Shown: positions 10,450 to 18,435 of the stretch, in pieces
Layout: each line of letters opens with the position of its first letter
Position numbering within the stretch: position 1 is the first letter of the stretch
Assembly: GCF_000468755.1 (NCBI RefSeq)
Contig: NZ_AWEZ01000043.1
Coordinates: 62,001-126,000, forward strand
Length of the DNA stretch: 64,000 bases
Origin: Olsenella profusa F0195
Lineage (GTDB): Bacteria; Actinomycetota; Coriobacteriia; Coriobacteriales; Atopobiaceae
Direction of reading: 5' to 3'
Notes under the pieces: model-generated
What the model saw: the letters and a program-made list of their open reading frames with translations, nothing else
What the model was told of the DNA's origin: nothing
The model's database searches: none
Translations under genes and position numbers: made by a program

Positions 10450-10618
10450 GAGTCGTATGCAGTCTCTCGCCCCCATCGCCTGAGTCGTTCGCAATGCTGA
10501 TGGCTCTCAGGATGTTAAAGGCCAGGTAGCCGTAGTGTGGTCACATCATTATCTGCAGATACCGAGTGATAGTCTGCGAACGACTCCCAAACGGGTGGGG
10601 TACTTTTGCGAACGACTC
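10450..10618. repeat. Facing array of 12-bp motif GAGTCGTWYGCA, locus 1 (2+2 copies)
   Basis: Four copies of a 12-bp motif. Two are on the plus strand (10450-10461, 10482-10493) and two on the minus strand (10575-10586, 10607-10618). Each same-strand pair starts exactly 32 bp apart, with unrelated 20-bp spacers, and the two pairs face each other across 81 bp. The whole block is symmetric about 10534. It fills the space between the convergent 3' ends of gltX and the flippase-like gene; the last copy ends 8 bp from the latter's stop. No U-tract terminator is visible in this gap. The role is unknown. Confidence 0.9.
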
Positions 10619-10625
10619 GATGAGG

Positions 10626-11948
10626 CTAGGGACGGTGTCGGGAGATGCGCTTGCGCACGGCGGCCCCGCTCAGTGTGACGCCTCCGGAGGCAGAGCCGCC
10701 CGAGGGCCTACCGGGCCTACCCCTGCCACGACGACGGGCGCGCAGACGCATGCGCAGCTTGCGCACGCGATGGTAGATACTCTCCCCCCCAGTGGAACGC
10801 AGGCCCAGGATGGGGGCGGCCAGAAGCGTGGGGCCGAAGAACGTGACGATGCGCCATACGAGGAAGCCCGCGGATGCCGCCTCCCCGAACAGGCCACCAA
10901 AGAACATGAGGAAGCCGCCCTCGGCACCACCCGTGCCACCGGGCAGCGGCACGGCGGACGCCACCATCTGCACCATGGAGCCTGCCGCCAGGCAGTCCAG
11001 GAAGTCCGCCTCAACGTCAAACGCACGCAGCACGAACCAGGGGATCATGTAGAGGCACGCCAGCTGCAGCATGGTCACCACAAGGGTCAGCCCCATGTTG
11101 GGAAGGTCGCGCGCGGCGTGGCGGAAGGTCTCGGAGAACTCCCGCACCTGCACGTTGACCATGTCATTCCAGTGCTCGGGGTCCTTGAGCCACCTATGAC
11201 GGGTGGCGACGCGCAGCAGGGCGTTGCCCACGCGCATGACGAAGCGGGGACACAGGCATATCACGAAGAGGCCCGCCAGCTCGACAAAGTGCACGCCAAA
11301 CACCACGAGGTTGAGGATGATGATGTCCCCGAACGTCTCGAAGAAGTACTCGAGCTTGGCGACGAGCATGATGGCGGCAAAGAGCACCACGCCAAACTGG
11401 AACATGATGAAGCGCGTGAATTCCGTGGCACCGGCCTCGCCCACATCGAGCCCCGTGCGCGTGAGGCGATAGATCTGTGACGGCACGGCGCCGGCCATCA
11501 TGGGCGTCAGGTTGCCAAAGAACACGCCCGAGCTCTCGACGCTCATGAGGTCGCGCACGCCCACCGGCGAATCGTGGTCGAGGTAGACGGCGATCACATA
11601 GGCGAGCACGCCGAAGATGAAGTAGAGCAGGTAGCACCCGCATGCGGCGACGACCCACGGCAGGGCAACCGATGAGAGCGCGTCCAAGAAGGTGGCCATC
11701 TGGCCGGAGAAGATGAGGTAGACGATGTAGATGCCCACGACGACCGCGAGGAAGAGCGCCCCCTTGCGCGCCTTGGCGTCACGCTCGCGATCGTCAGAGA
11801 CCCCCTCGGGAATGTTCTCGGGGGCGACATGCGGTGCCGCGACCTTGACGGCGACCTTGGGATGCGCCGCCTTCATCTGGGGCCTTGCCGTGGGGTTCTC
11901 TGAGACGGCAGCCTTGACGTCCTGTGCTTTGGGCGTTTCCGTGGACAT
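10626..11948 (-). CDS. Flippase-like integral membrane protein (LPG synthase TM / UPF0104 family)
   Basis: A 440-aa polytopic protein with a hydrophilic, Ala/Pro/Lys-rich N-terminus of about 70 residues, then roughly eight membrane helices (for example ALFLAVVVGIYIVYLIF and WVVAACGCYLLYFIFGVLAYV) and a very basic Arg-rich tail. The motif PLPGGTGGAEGGF near the seventh helix is typical of the lysylphosphatidylglycerol synthetase/glycosyltransferase-associated flippase-like family (Pfam LPG_synthase_TM). No soluble aminoacyl-transfer domain is attached, so lysyl-PG synthesis should not be assumed. A lipid-carrier or polyisoprenoid flipping role is a family-level guess. The ATG at 11948 is chosen over an upstream in-frame start. 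Confidence 0.85.
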   Translation of the reverse strand: MSTETPKAQDVKAAVSENPTARPQMKAAHPKVAVKVAAPHVAPENIPEGVSDDRERDAKARKGALFLAVVVGIYIVYLIFSGQMATFLDALSSVALPWVVAACGCYLLYFIFGVLAYVIAVYLDHDSPVGVRDLMSVESSGVFFGNLTPMMAGAVPSQIYRLTRTGLDVGEAGATEFTRFIMFQFGVVLFAAIMLVAKLEYFFETFGDIIILNLVVFGVHFVELAGLFVICLCPRFVMRVGNALLRVATRHRWLKDPEHWNDMVNVQVREFSETFRHAARDLPNMGLTLVVTMLQLACLYMIPWFVLRAFDVEADFLDCLAAGSMVQMVASAVPLPGGTGGAEGGFLMFFGGLFGEAASAGFLVWRIVTFFGPTLLAAPILGLRSTGGESIYHRVRKLRMRLRARRRGRGRPGRPSGGSASGGVTLSGAAVRKRISRHRP

Positions 11949-12095
11949 GCGTCCCAGCGTCCCCAATCTGCCGGCAGAGCGGCGCAAGAGTTGCAATGAA
12001 TTGACAGTAGAAGTGTACCCTCTCGCGGTGCCTGGGGCGACCGGGCGGCAAGAGTCACGCAGGAGTTATGGACAAAAGATATTCACCCACAACGC

Positions 12096-12124
12096 TTGCG
12101 TACAAGGCACGTTTCCCGTATAGT
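12096..12124 (+). promoter_or_regulatory. Promoter of the tRNA-Gln/Glu cluster
   Basis: A -35 hexamer TTGCGT (12096-12101) and a -10 hexamer TATAGT (12119-12124) are separated by exactly 17 bp. They lie about 34 bp upstream of the first mature tRNA base, which fits a short 5' leader removed by RNase P. Confidence 0.7.
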
Positions 12125-12157
12125 CCCATCTTGCGCTCACGCGCCTGGACACAGCAT

Positions 12158-12231
12158 TGAGCCGTCGTCTAATGGTAGGACAGCGGATTCTGGTTCCGTC
12201 AGTGGGAGTTCGACTCTCTCCGGCTCAGCCA
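12158..12231 (+). tRNA. tRNA-Gln (anticodon CTG)
   Basis: A cloverleaf with acceptor arms TGAGCCG and CGGCTCA, D-arm GTCTAATGGTAGGAC, anticodon loop TTCTGGT within the stem CGGA/TCCG, and T-arm with GTTCGACTC. The discriminator is G and the CCA tail is encoded. The U1-A72 first pair is typical of tRNA-Gln. It leads a three-gene cluster from one promoter. Confidence 0.93.
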
Positions 12232-12255
12232 TGTGTTCCTGTGACAGGCAGATAT

Positions 12256-12332
12256 GGCCCGTTCGTCTAGCGGTTTAGGACGCCGCCCTCTCAAGGCGGA
12301 GATCACCAGTTCGAATCTGGTACGGGCTACCA
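12256..12332 (+). tRNA. tRNA-Glu (anticodon CTC), copy 1
   Basis: Acceptor GGCCCGT pairs with ACGGGCT, including a G1-U72 wobble. The anticodon stem CCGCC/GGCGG encloses loop CTCTCAA, and the T-arm is ACCAGTTCGAATCTGGT. The discriminator is A, followed by encoded CCA. It reads the GAG codon, the preferred Glu codon in this GC-rich genome. Confidence 0.93.
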
Positions 12333-12342
12333 TCTGTTGCTC

Positions 12343-12419
12343 GGCCCGTTCGTCTAGCGGTTTAGGACGCCGCCCTCTCAAGGCGGAGATCACCAGTTCG
12401 AATCTGGTACGGGCTACCA
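12343..12419 (+). tRNA. tRNA-Glu (anticodon CTC), copy 2
   Basis: Identical over its whole 77 bases to the preceding tRNA-Glu and separated from it by 10 bp, so it is a recent or homogenised tandem duplication. It is followed by a strong terminator. Confidence 0.93.
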
Positions 12420-12426
12420 CAAGGTA

Positions 12427-12463
12427 GGCAGGCTATCGGCACAGCCCGATAGCCTGCCTTTTT
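12427..12463 (+). terminator. Rho-independent terminator of the tRNA cluster
   Basis: A perfect 13-bp stem, GGCAGGCTATCGG with CCGATAGCCTGCC, encloses the 6-base loop CACAGC and is followed directly by TTTTT. This is the clearest intrinsic terminator in the window. Confidence 0.93.
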
Positions 12464-12521
12464 GCGGTGGCCGTCATCCTCCGATCTCTGTCAGTTACGA
12501 ACAAGGCAGCAATTCTGATAT

Positions 12522-12858
12522 CTATAGCGTAACAGCCAAATTTAGCCATTCATTCTCAAAGTAGTCAATGTCAAGGCGCTTGACCTCGAAGGAAAACTCG
12601 GTCGAGACGCCCACATATGCGATAGACCCCGCGGGACACACGATCCAAAAGCTTCGCGCGGTTGAGATAGGAGATTGCCCAGCCCACGCGGCTTTCGTAG
12701 ACAGGTACGCCGCTCGACGTGGCCTCCGCAAGCTCGCCTGAGGTGAGGCCTAACCTTTCCGCCGCTAGGTTCCTTACCTGCTTGCGACTGCGCTTCTCTC
12801 CGTCCCCCATATATTTGAGGACAATGCCGAACATGTCCGTCTGGGTTGGTAGCGCCAT
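12522..12858 (-). pseudogene. Remnant of an Mrr-type restriction endonuclease
   Basis: From the ATG at 12858, about 85 codons match the winged-helix N-terminal domain of Mrr restriction enzymes: DMFGIVLKYMGDGEKRSRKQ, then LAAERLGLTSGELAEATSSG, VGWAISYLNRAKLLDRVSRG and VYRI. The reading frame then ends at about 12571. In another frame, VSTEFSFEVKRLDIDYFENE follows at once and resembles the usual C-terminal end of such proteins (EVKRxDxDYFE). The whole catalytic domain (about 200 residues, D-QxK type) is missing and the two ends are out of frame, so this is a deletion derivative. The stretch is visibly less GC-rich than its neighbours and sits directly after a tRNA cluster, suggesting acquired DNA. 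Confidence 0.7.
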
Positions 12859-12998
12859 GACAACCGCTTCTTCCGCTCTCACCGCTGATGGGCGTGACGA
12901 TTGTATGGCACCCCCTCCTTGAAGCGGAAACGCATATTCGCCGGAACGAATAATTTGCCTCGCACTGATCCTTGTGGCACCGGAAATCGCGCGGAGGT

Positions 12999-13181
12999 GC
13001 ACGCTTAGGCCCCAAGTGCGCGATGCTCTGCACGGCGCCGTCCGGATGGGTGACTCTGGATCGCCTCGTATGGCACCATAGCGTGCCCGCGGAGGGGATA
13101 AGACGCCTCTTTTACGGGAGGAACACGGGTCGAAGGACGGGAGACCGTCCGACCCAGCACGCACTTGGGGCCTAAGCGTGC
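12999..13181. repeat. 183-bp element bounded by perfect 22-bp inverted repeats
   Basis: The 22-bp sequence starting GCACGCTTAGGCCCCAAG at 12999-13020 recurs exactly, inverted, at 13160-13181, enclosing 139 bp with no gene. The next bases outside the match differ and I see no convincing target-site duplication. It may be a MITE-like remnant, or a DNA or RNA hairpin next to the decayed Mrr gene. Between 12859 and 12998 I see only the probable upstream region of the Mrr remnant. Confidence 0.8.
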
Positions 13182-13274
13182 CATCGGATCGGAGAACGGG
13201 TTCCACAGGCGTATCCGATGGCAGCGGGGCGCTGGCGGAGGGACGGTTCCGGCAGGGTCCCCGCCCTGGCACGG

Positions 13275-13309
13275 GTGCCCGCCACAAGGCAGCCTGCGCC
13301 AGCGGGCAC
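13275..13309 (-). terminator. Hairpin downstream of trpA, probable operon terminator
   Basis: GTGCCCGC (13275-13282) pairs perfectly with GCGGGCAC (13302-13309) across a 19-base loop, about 35 bp after the trpA stop. There is no U-run, so termination efficiency is uncertain. The DNA from 13182 to 13274 is GC-rich with no supported feature. Confidence 0.4.
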
Positions 13310-13343
13310 CACGGGCCGGCACACGGCACCGCAAGTGCCCCCG

Positions 13344-14141
13344 CTATGCCTGATGGGTGGCCTCGGCCATCCGTCGCACGTACTCCTCCACCACCGGCAC
13401 GCTGCCCTTGCCGTGCTCGGCGACGAGCCGCACGATGGCGGAGCCCACGATGGCACCGTCCGACGATGCGGCCATCATGGCCGCCTGCTCGGGCGTCGAG
13501 ATGCCAAAGCCCACGGCGCAGGGGACGCTCGGGTTTGCCTCGCGGATGAGGGCGACCATGGCATCGATGTCCGTGGTGATCCGGGAGCGCACACCCGTCA
13601 CGCCCAGTGAGCTCACGATGTAGACGAAGCCCTGGGCATCAGCCGCGATCTCGCGGATGCGGTCGTGCGAGGTGGGCGCGATGAGCGAGACCAGCTCCAG
13701 GCCCGCAGCCGCTAGGGGCTCCGCGAACTCGGGCTTCTCCTCGTGGGGGACGTCGGGCAGGATGACGCCATCCACACCCGCCCCGGCCGCGCGGGCGGCA
13801 AAGCGCTCGAGCCCGTAGGAGAAGAGCACGTTGGCATAGGTCATGAACGCCAGGGGCACCCGCACGCCCCGCGCGCGCAGGCGCGCCACCAGCGCAAACA
13901 CGTCATCGGTGGTCACGGCACCCCTGAGCGCACGGATGTTGGCCTCCTGGATGGTGGAGCCCTCCGCCGTGGGGTCGGAGAAGGGGATGCCCAGCTCGAT
14001 GAGGTCGGCCCCGGCGCGCTCCAGGGCAACCACGAGCTCCTCGGTGATCCCGATGGTGGGGTCACCGCAGGTGATGAACGGTATGAAGGCCTTGGCGCGG
14101 CTGCCGTCGGCAGCGGTGAAGGCGGAGGCGATGCTAGTCAT
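13344..14141 (-). CDS. trpA: Tryptophan synthase alpha subunit
   Basis: Cleaves indole-3-glycerol phosphate to indole and glyceraldehyde-3-phosphate within the alpha2beta2 complex. At 265 aa it has the normal length. The barrel motif [15 protein letters not shown] contains the catalytic Glu at residue 49; the second acid, Asp60 of the enteric enzyme, is Glu here, a substitution I recall from other Gram-positive TrpA proteins. Phosphate-binding glycines follow ([19 protein letters not shown]). The ATG at 14141 overlaps the trpB stop by 8 bases, so translation is coupled. It is the last gene of the trp operon. Confidence 0.97.
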   Translation of the reverse strand: MTSIASAFTAADGSRAKAFIPFITCGDPTIGITEELVVALERAGADLIELGIPFSDPTAEGSTIQEANIRALRGAVTTDDVFALVARLRARGVRVPLAFMTYANVLFSYGLERFAARAAGAGVDGVILPDVPHEEKPEFAEPLAAAGLELVSLIAPTSHDRIREIAADAQGFVYIVSSLGVTGVRSRITTDIDAMVALIREANPSVPCAVGFGISTPEQAAMMAASSDGAIVGSAIVRLVAEHGKGSVPVVEEYVRRMAEATHQA

Positions 14142-15333
14142 GAAGATCCTCTCCCCGATAGCGGGCGATGGCCGCGACGTCCTTGTCGCCACGGCCCGAG
14201 AGCGTGACGATGATGACCTGGTCCTTGTCCATGGTGGGCGCGATCTTGATGGCGTGGGCCACCGCATGGGCGCTCTCGATGGCGGGGATGACCCCCTCGG
14301 TGCGGCTCAGGTACTCGAAGGCGTCCACGGCCTCGTCATCGGTGACGGGCACGTACTCCGCGCGGCCGGAGTCGCGCAGCATAGCGTGCTCAGGCCCCAC
14401 GCCCGGGTAGTCCAAGCCGGCACTGATGGAGTACACGGGCGCGATCTGCCCGTACTCGTCCTGGCAGAAGTAGCTCTTCATGCCATGGAAGATGCCGAGC
14501 GACCCCACGGACATGGTGGCTGCCGTCTCGGTGGTGTCCACGCCACGACCGGCCGCCTCGCAGCCGATGAGACGCACGCCCTCGTCATCGATGAAGTGGT
14601 AGAAGCTGCCGATGGCGTTGGAACCGCCGCCTACGCAGGCCAGCACCGCGTCGGGCAGCCTGCCCTCGGCCTCCAGGCACTGCTGGCGCGCCTCGCGCGA
14701 GATGACGGCCTGGAAGTCGCGCACCATCGTGGGAAACGGGTGTGGCCCCATGACAGATCCCAGGCAGTAGTGGGTATCGTCGATGCGGCTCGTCCACTCG
14801 CGGAAGGTCTCGGAGACGGCGTCCTTGAGGGTGCCGGTGCCCGACGAGACCCCGCGCACCTCCGCACCCAGAAGGCGCATGCGATACACGTTGAGGGCCT
14901 GGCGCTCCATGTCCTTCACGCCCATGTAGACCACGCACTCCATGCCGAAGAGGGCCGCGGCCGTGGCGGTTGCCACGCCATGCTGACCGGCACCCGTCTC
15001 GGCGATGAGGCGCGTCTTGCCCATGCGCTGGGCGAGCAGGGCCTGTCCCAGCACGTTGTTGATCTTGTGGGCACCGGTGTGGTTGAGGTCCTCACGCTTG
15101 AGGTAGACCTTGGCGCCCCCAAGGTCGCGCGTCATGTTCCGGGCACAGTACAGCAGGCTGGGACGACCCGCGTAGGTATTGAGCAGGTTCTCGAGCTCGG
15201 CCACGAAGGCGGGGTCGTCCCTGTACCGGTCGTAGGCCTCCTCCAGCTCCAGCACCGCGTTCATCAGGGTCTCGGGGATGTACTGGCCTCCGTGGATGCC
15301 AAAGCGCCCCCGCGAGTCGGGCGAGTTGCTCAT
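14134..15333 (-). CDS. trpB: Tryptophan synthase beta subunit
   Basis: PLP enzyme that joins indole and serine to make tryptophan. A 399-aa protein of the TrpB1 type. The Schiff-base lysine lies in HTGAHKIN at residue 90, and the GGGSNAIG phosphate-binding loop and [12 protein letters not shown]-domain region are intact. The ATG overlaps the trpF stop in an ATGA junction. It works with TrpA, which is encoded immediately downstream. Confidence 0.98.
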   Translation of the reverse strand: MSNSPDSRGRFGIHGGQYIPETLMNAVLELEEAYDRYRDDPAFVAELENLLNTYAGRPSLLYCARNMTRDLGGAKVYLKREDLNHTGAHKINNVLGQALLAQRMGKTRLIAETGAGQHGVATATAAALFGMECVVYMGVKDMERQALNVYRMRLLGAEVRGVSSGTGTLKDAVSETFREWTSRIDDTHYCLGSVMGPHPFPTMVRDFQAVISREARQQCLEAEGRLPDAVLACVGGGSNAIGSFYHFIDDEGVRLIGCEAAGRGVDTTETAATMSVGSLGIFHGMKSYFCQDEYGQIAPVYSISAGLDYPGVGPEHAMLRDSGRAEYVPVTDDEAVDAFEYLSRTEGVIPAIESAHAVAHAIKIAPTMDKDQVIIVTLSGRGDKDVAAIARYRGEDLHD

Positions 15334-16004
15334 CGTGCGCTCCTCACTGCGGCCACCGCCGCCTTGATCTTCTGTGGGTCCTTGTGTCGGTTCGTCTCGA
15401 TGCCAGAGCTCATGTCCACGCCCCAGGGTGAGAAGGTGCGTACGGCCTCCCCCACGTTCTCGGGCGTGAGCCCGCCCGCGAGCATGAAGGGACGCCGGAT
15501 GCCGCCAGCGAGCGCCCAGTCGAAGCGCTCCCCCGTGCCCCAGCCGTTGTCCAACAGCACGAGGTCGGCCCCGGAGGCGTTCGCCCGCTCCACATCCCTC
15601 TTCGTGCGCACGCGAAATGCCTGGATGATGGGGGCATCCGTGAGCGTGCGCAGGCGCGCGAGATAGCGCTCGTCCTCACCGCCGTGCAGCTGCACCACCT
15701 CGATGCCCCCCTGCGTGAGCGCCGCCACCCGCTCGGGCTCCTCGTCCACGAAGACCCCCACGGCACAGATGGCAGCTTCCAGGCCCGCCACCAGCTCCCG
15801 CAGGCGCTCCGGCGAGACGCTGCGATGCGAGCGCGGGAAGTCCACGACAAAGCCGCAGAGGTCGGGCGCGGCCTCGTTGACGGCGGTGATGTCCGCCTCG
15901 CGGGACATGCCGCAGAGCTTGACGTGCGTAGCCCCTGGCGTGCCATCCCGCACCGTGGCAAGGAGTTCGTGGGCGCGATCGCGCGCCGCGCTCACGTCCC
16001 TCAT
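15330..16004 (-). CDS. trpF: Phosphoribosylanthranilate isomerase
   Basis: Third committed step of tryptophan synthesis, an Amadori rearrangement of PRA to CdRP. A 224-aa TIM barrel with catalytic Cys in VKLCGM near residue 31, VVQLHGGE in the middle strands, the catalytic Asp in [11 protein letters not shown] and phosphate binding in [11 protein letters not shown] helical N-terminal extension of about 25 residues precedes the first strand. The ATG at 16004 overlaps the trpC stop by four bases; coupling to both neighbours is tight. Confidence 0.95.
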   Translation of the reverse strand: MRDVSAARDRAHELLATVRDGTPGATHVKLCGMSREADITAVNEAAPDLCGFVVDFPRSHRSVSPERLRELVAGLEAAICAVGVFVDEEPERVAALTQGGIEVVQLHGGEDERYLARLRTLTDAPIIQAFRVRTKRDVERANASGADLVLLDNGWGTGERFDWALAGGIRRPFMLAGGLTPENVGEAVRTFSPWGVDMSSGIETNRHKDPQKIKAAVAAVRSAR

Positions 16005-16807
16005 CGTGCCTCGCCTCCCGCCACGGTGCGCATCTGGGCGAGCAGGGATACCTTGTCCTCGGCACGCATGAGGAACTCCCCCACCAGCGCGGCGTCGGCG
16101 CCCATGCGGGCGATGGTCGCCACGTCATCCAAGCTCCCCACCCCGCTCTCGGCCACGTAGACGGCATCGGAGGGGATGAGCGCGCGCATGCGCCGTGCGT
16201 TCCCGAAGTCCACGGAGAAGTCGCGCAGGTCGCGGTTGTTGACGCCGATCACGCGGGCACCCACGCCCACGGCACGCCGGACCTCCTCGGCGCTGTAGAC
16301 CTCCACGAGCGTGCCCAGGCCCAGCTCCTCGGCCAGCGCCATCAGCCGCGCCAGCTCCTCATCGTCCAGGATGGCGGTGAGCAGCAGCACCGCCTTGGCG
16401 CCGGCGAGCTTTGCCTCATAGAGCTGGTAGGCGTCCACGACGAAGTCCTTGCGCATGACGGGCACGGGCACCGTCGCGGCAATCTCCCGCAGGTGGTCGA
16501 GGGACCCCCGGAACCACCGGGGCTCCGTGAGGCAGCTGATGGCATCGGCACCGGCCTCCTCGTAGGTGCGGGCGATGTCCACTGGCGAGAAGTCCCGCGC
16601 AATGAGGCCCTTGGAGGGGGAGGCCCGCTTGACCTCGCAGATGAGGGAGAGACCCGGCCCGCACAGCGCACGCTCGAAGGCACGCGGATCTCCTGGGGAC
16701 AGCGCTTGCGCCCGCTCGACCAGCTCGCCCTCACTCACGCGGAGCTTGGCCGCCGCCACGAGCCGGCGGCTGTGTGCGGCGATAGTCTGGAGGATGTTCT
16801 CTGCCAT
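16001..16807 (-). CDS. trpC: Indole-3-glycerol phosphate synthase
   Basis: Ring-closing decarboxylation of CdRP to indole-3-glycerol phosphate. 268 aa. The signature CEVKRASPSKG carries the catalytic Lys and phosphate-binding Ser. MRKDFVVD (second Lys), LVEVYSAEE, GVNNRDLRDFSVD and VAESGVGS follow in the canonical order. The ATG at 16807 is used because it forms a TGATG junction with the trpD stop; an adjacent GTG is in frame but less likely. It is a monofunctional enzyme, not fused to TrpF. Confidence 0.97.
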   Translation of the reverse strand: MAENILQTIAAHSRRLVAAAKLRVSEGELVERAQALSPGDPRAFERALCGPGLSLICEVKRASPSKGLIARDFSPVDIARTYEEAGADAISCLTEPRWFRGSLDHLREIAATVPVPVMRKDFVVDAYQLYEAKLAGAKAVLLLTAILDDEELARLMALAEELGLGTLVEVYSAEEVRRAVGVGARVIGVNNRDLRDFSVDFGNARRMRALIPSDAVYVAESGVGSLDDVATIARMGADAALVGEFLMRAEDKVSLLAQMRTVAGGEAR

Positions 16808-17829
16808 CACGCGTTGCTCTCCCTGACGAAGGCCCCAAGCGTCCTGGTGGCCTCACCGGAGTCGATCTGCGCCTGGGCCAGTGCGATGCCGTCGGCGATG
16901 GTGGAAGCCCGCTCGGCCAGATAGAGGGCCGCGCCGGCATTGAGCACGGCCACATCGCGCTTCGGCCCCGTCTCCTCGCCTGCAAGGATGTCGCGCGTGA
17001 TCTGCGCGTTCTCGGCGGGCGTGCCACCCATCACAGCGGACTTCTGGGCACGCGTGAGGCCAAACTGCTCGGGCGTGATGGTGGTCGTACGGTAGTAGCC
17101 ATCCCTGAGCTCGCAGACCTTGGTGGGCGCCGAGATGGAGATCTCGTCCATCCGGTCCTCGCCATAGACCACGAAGGCACGGCGCACGCCCAGGTCGGAC
17201 AGGACGTTGGCCAAGGGCTCGCAGAGGTAGCCGTCGTAGACGCCCAAAAGGAAGAAGCGAGGCCTGGCGGGGTTGGTGAGCGGGCCCAGGATGTTGAAGA
17301 CGGTGCGGAAGCCCAGCTCCCTGCGGATGGGGCCCACGTACCTCATGGCGGGGTGGTACTTCTGGGCGAAGAGGAAGCTCAGGCCGCAGCCGTCGAGCTC
17401 CGCACGCACCTTGCCCGGGTCCTGGTCCAGGTTGACACCCAGGGCCTCCAGGCAGTCGGCCGTGCCGCTCTGGGAGCTGGCCGCCCGGTTGCCGTGCTTG
17501 GTGACCTTGGCGCCCGCCGCGGCGCAGAGGAGGGCCGCCGTGGTGGAGATGTTGAAGGTGTTGGAGCGGTCACCGCCCGTGCCCACGATCTCGAGGGTCT
17601 CCACGCCCGGATGCTCGACGGGTGTGGCGATCTCGCGCATGGCGCAGGCACAGCCGCTGATCTCCTCGATGGTCTCGGCCCGGGTGTTCTTGGTGGAGAG
17701 CGCCGCGAGGAATGCCGCGTTCTGCGTGGGCGTGGTCTCGCCACGCATGATCTCGCCCATCGTCTGGTAGGCCTCGTCGTAGCTGAGGTCTCCGTGCTGG
17801 ACGACCTTGTCGATGGCTTCCTTGATCAT
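16807..17829 (-). CDS. trpD: Anthranilate phosphoribosyltransferase
   Basis: Transfers phosphoribose from PRPP to anthranilate. 340 aa. PRPP and anthranilate binding motifs are intact: [36 protein letters not shown], and [15 protein letters not shown] with [11 protein letters not shown]. It starts 33 bp after trpG with its own AGAAGGGA. That site is seven bases from the ATG at 17829, so I prefer this start to the ATG two codons upstream at 17835. It is not fused to TrpG. Confidence 0.97.
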   Translation of the reverse strand: MIKEAIDKVVQHGDLSYDEAYQTMGEIMRGETTPTQNAAFLAALSTKNTRAETIEEISGCACAMREIATPVEHPGVETLEIVGTGGDRSNTFNISTTAALLCAAAGAKVTKHGNRAASSQSGTADCLEALGVNLDQDPGKVRAELDGCGLSFLFAQKYHPAMRYVGPIRRELGFRTVFNILGPLTNPARPRFFLLGVYDGYLCEPLANVLSDLGVRRAFVVYGEDRMDEISISAPTKVCELRDGYYRTTTITPEQFGLTRAQKSAVMGGTPAENAQITRDILAGEETGPKRDVAVLNAGAALYLAERASTIADGIALAQAQIDSGEATRTLGAFVRESNA

Positions 17830-17862
17830 GGTCATGTCCCTTCTCGTCGTATGGCTCGATGG

Positions 17863-18435
17863 CTAGCGCACGAGCGCCAGGAAGTTCCTGGCCAACTGTG
17901 CGCCTGCGGGCGTGAGGATGGATTCCGGATGAAACTGCAGGCCAAACGTGGGGTGCTCCACGTGCTGCACGGCCATGACCGCGCCATCCTCGGTCTGTGC
18001 CGTCACCTTGAGGCACGGGGGCAGGCGCGTGGCGTCCGCCTCGAGCGAATGGTAGCGTCCCACCTGCATGGGCTGGGCGATGCCGTCGAAGAGCGGGCAG
18101 TCGTCGCGGGCGTGCGCAGGGGATGCCTTGCCGTGCATGATCTCCGCCGCATAGGTGACGACGCCGCCCAGCGCCTCGCAGACGGCCTGATGGCCCAGGC
18201 AGACCCCCAGGATGGGCACGCTCCCCGTCAGGCGACGCACCACGTCCTCGCAGATGCCCGCCGCAGCCGGTCGTCCCGGACCCGGCGAGAGCACGACGGC
18301 CGCGGGCGCGAGCGCGGCGAGCTCATCCACCGCCAGGGCATCGTTGCGCACGACCCTGATGTCCGGACGGACGGCACCCAGGAGCTGGTACAGGTTGAAC
18401 GAGAAGCTGTCGTAGTTGTCGATGAGCACGATCAT
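17863..18435 (-). CDS. trpG: Anthranilate synthase glutaminase component
   Basis: Class I glutamine amidotransferase that supplies ammonia to TrpE. 190 aa. The N-terminus MIVLIDNYDSFSFNLYQLLG and LSPGPGRP are diagnostic. The triad is the Cys in GVCLGHQ and the His and Glu in FHPES. It overlaps the trpE stop in an ATGA junction, as expected for a stoichiometric partner. It could also serve as PabA if the genome has no second copy. Confidence 0.97.
   Translation of the reverse strand: MIVLIDNYDSFSFNLYQLLGAVRPDIRVVRNDALAVDELAALAPAAVVLSPGPGRPAAAGICEDVVRRLTGSVPILGVCLGHQAVCEALGGVVTYAAEIMHGKASPAHARDDCPLFDGIAQPMQVGRYHSLEADATRLPPCLKVTAQTEDGAVMAVQHVEHPTFGLQFHPESILTPAGAQLARNFLALVR

Noticed and set aside
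10450-10618. Motif copies as arms of an RNA terminator hairpin
   Set aside because: Some facing copies could pair over 12 bp, but others mismatch in the variable bases, loops are 80-100 nt, there is no U-run, and the fixed 32-bp tandem phasing fits DNA binding better.
12571-13329. 252-codon minus-strand reading frame as an intact gene
   Set aside because: Only the part after 12858 looks like protein; upstream codons run through the inverted-repeat element and GC-rich DNA, and the C-terminus of the Mrr fold is missing.
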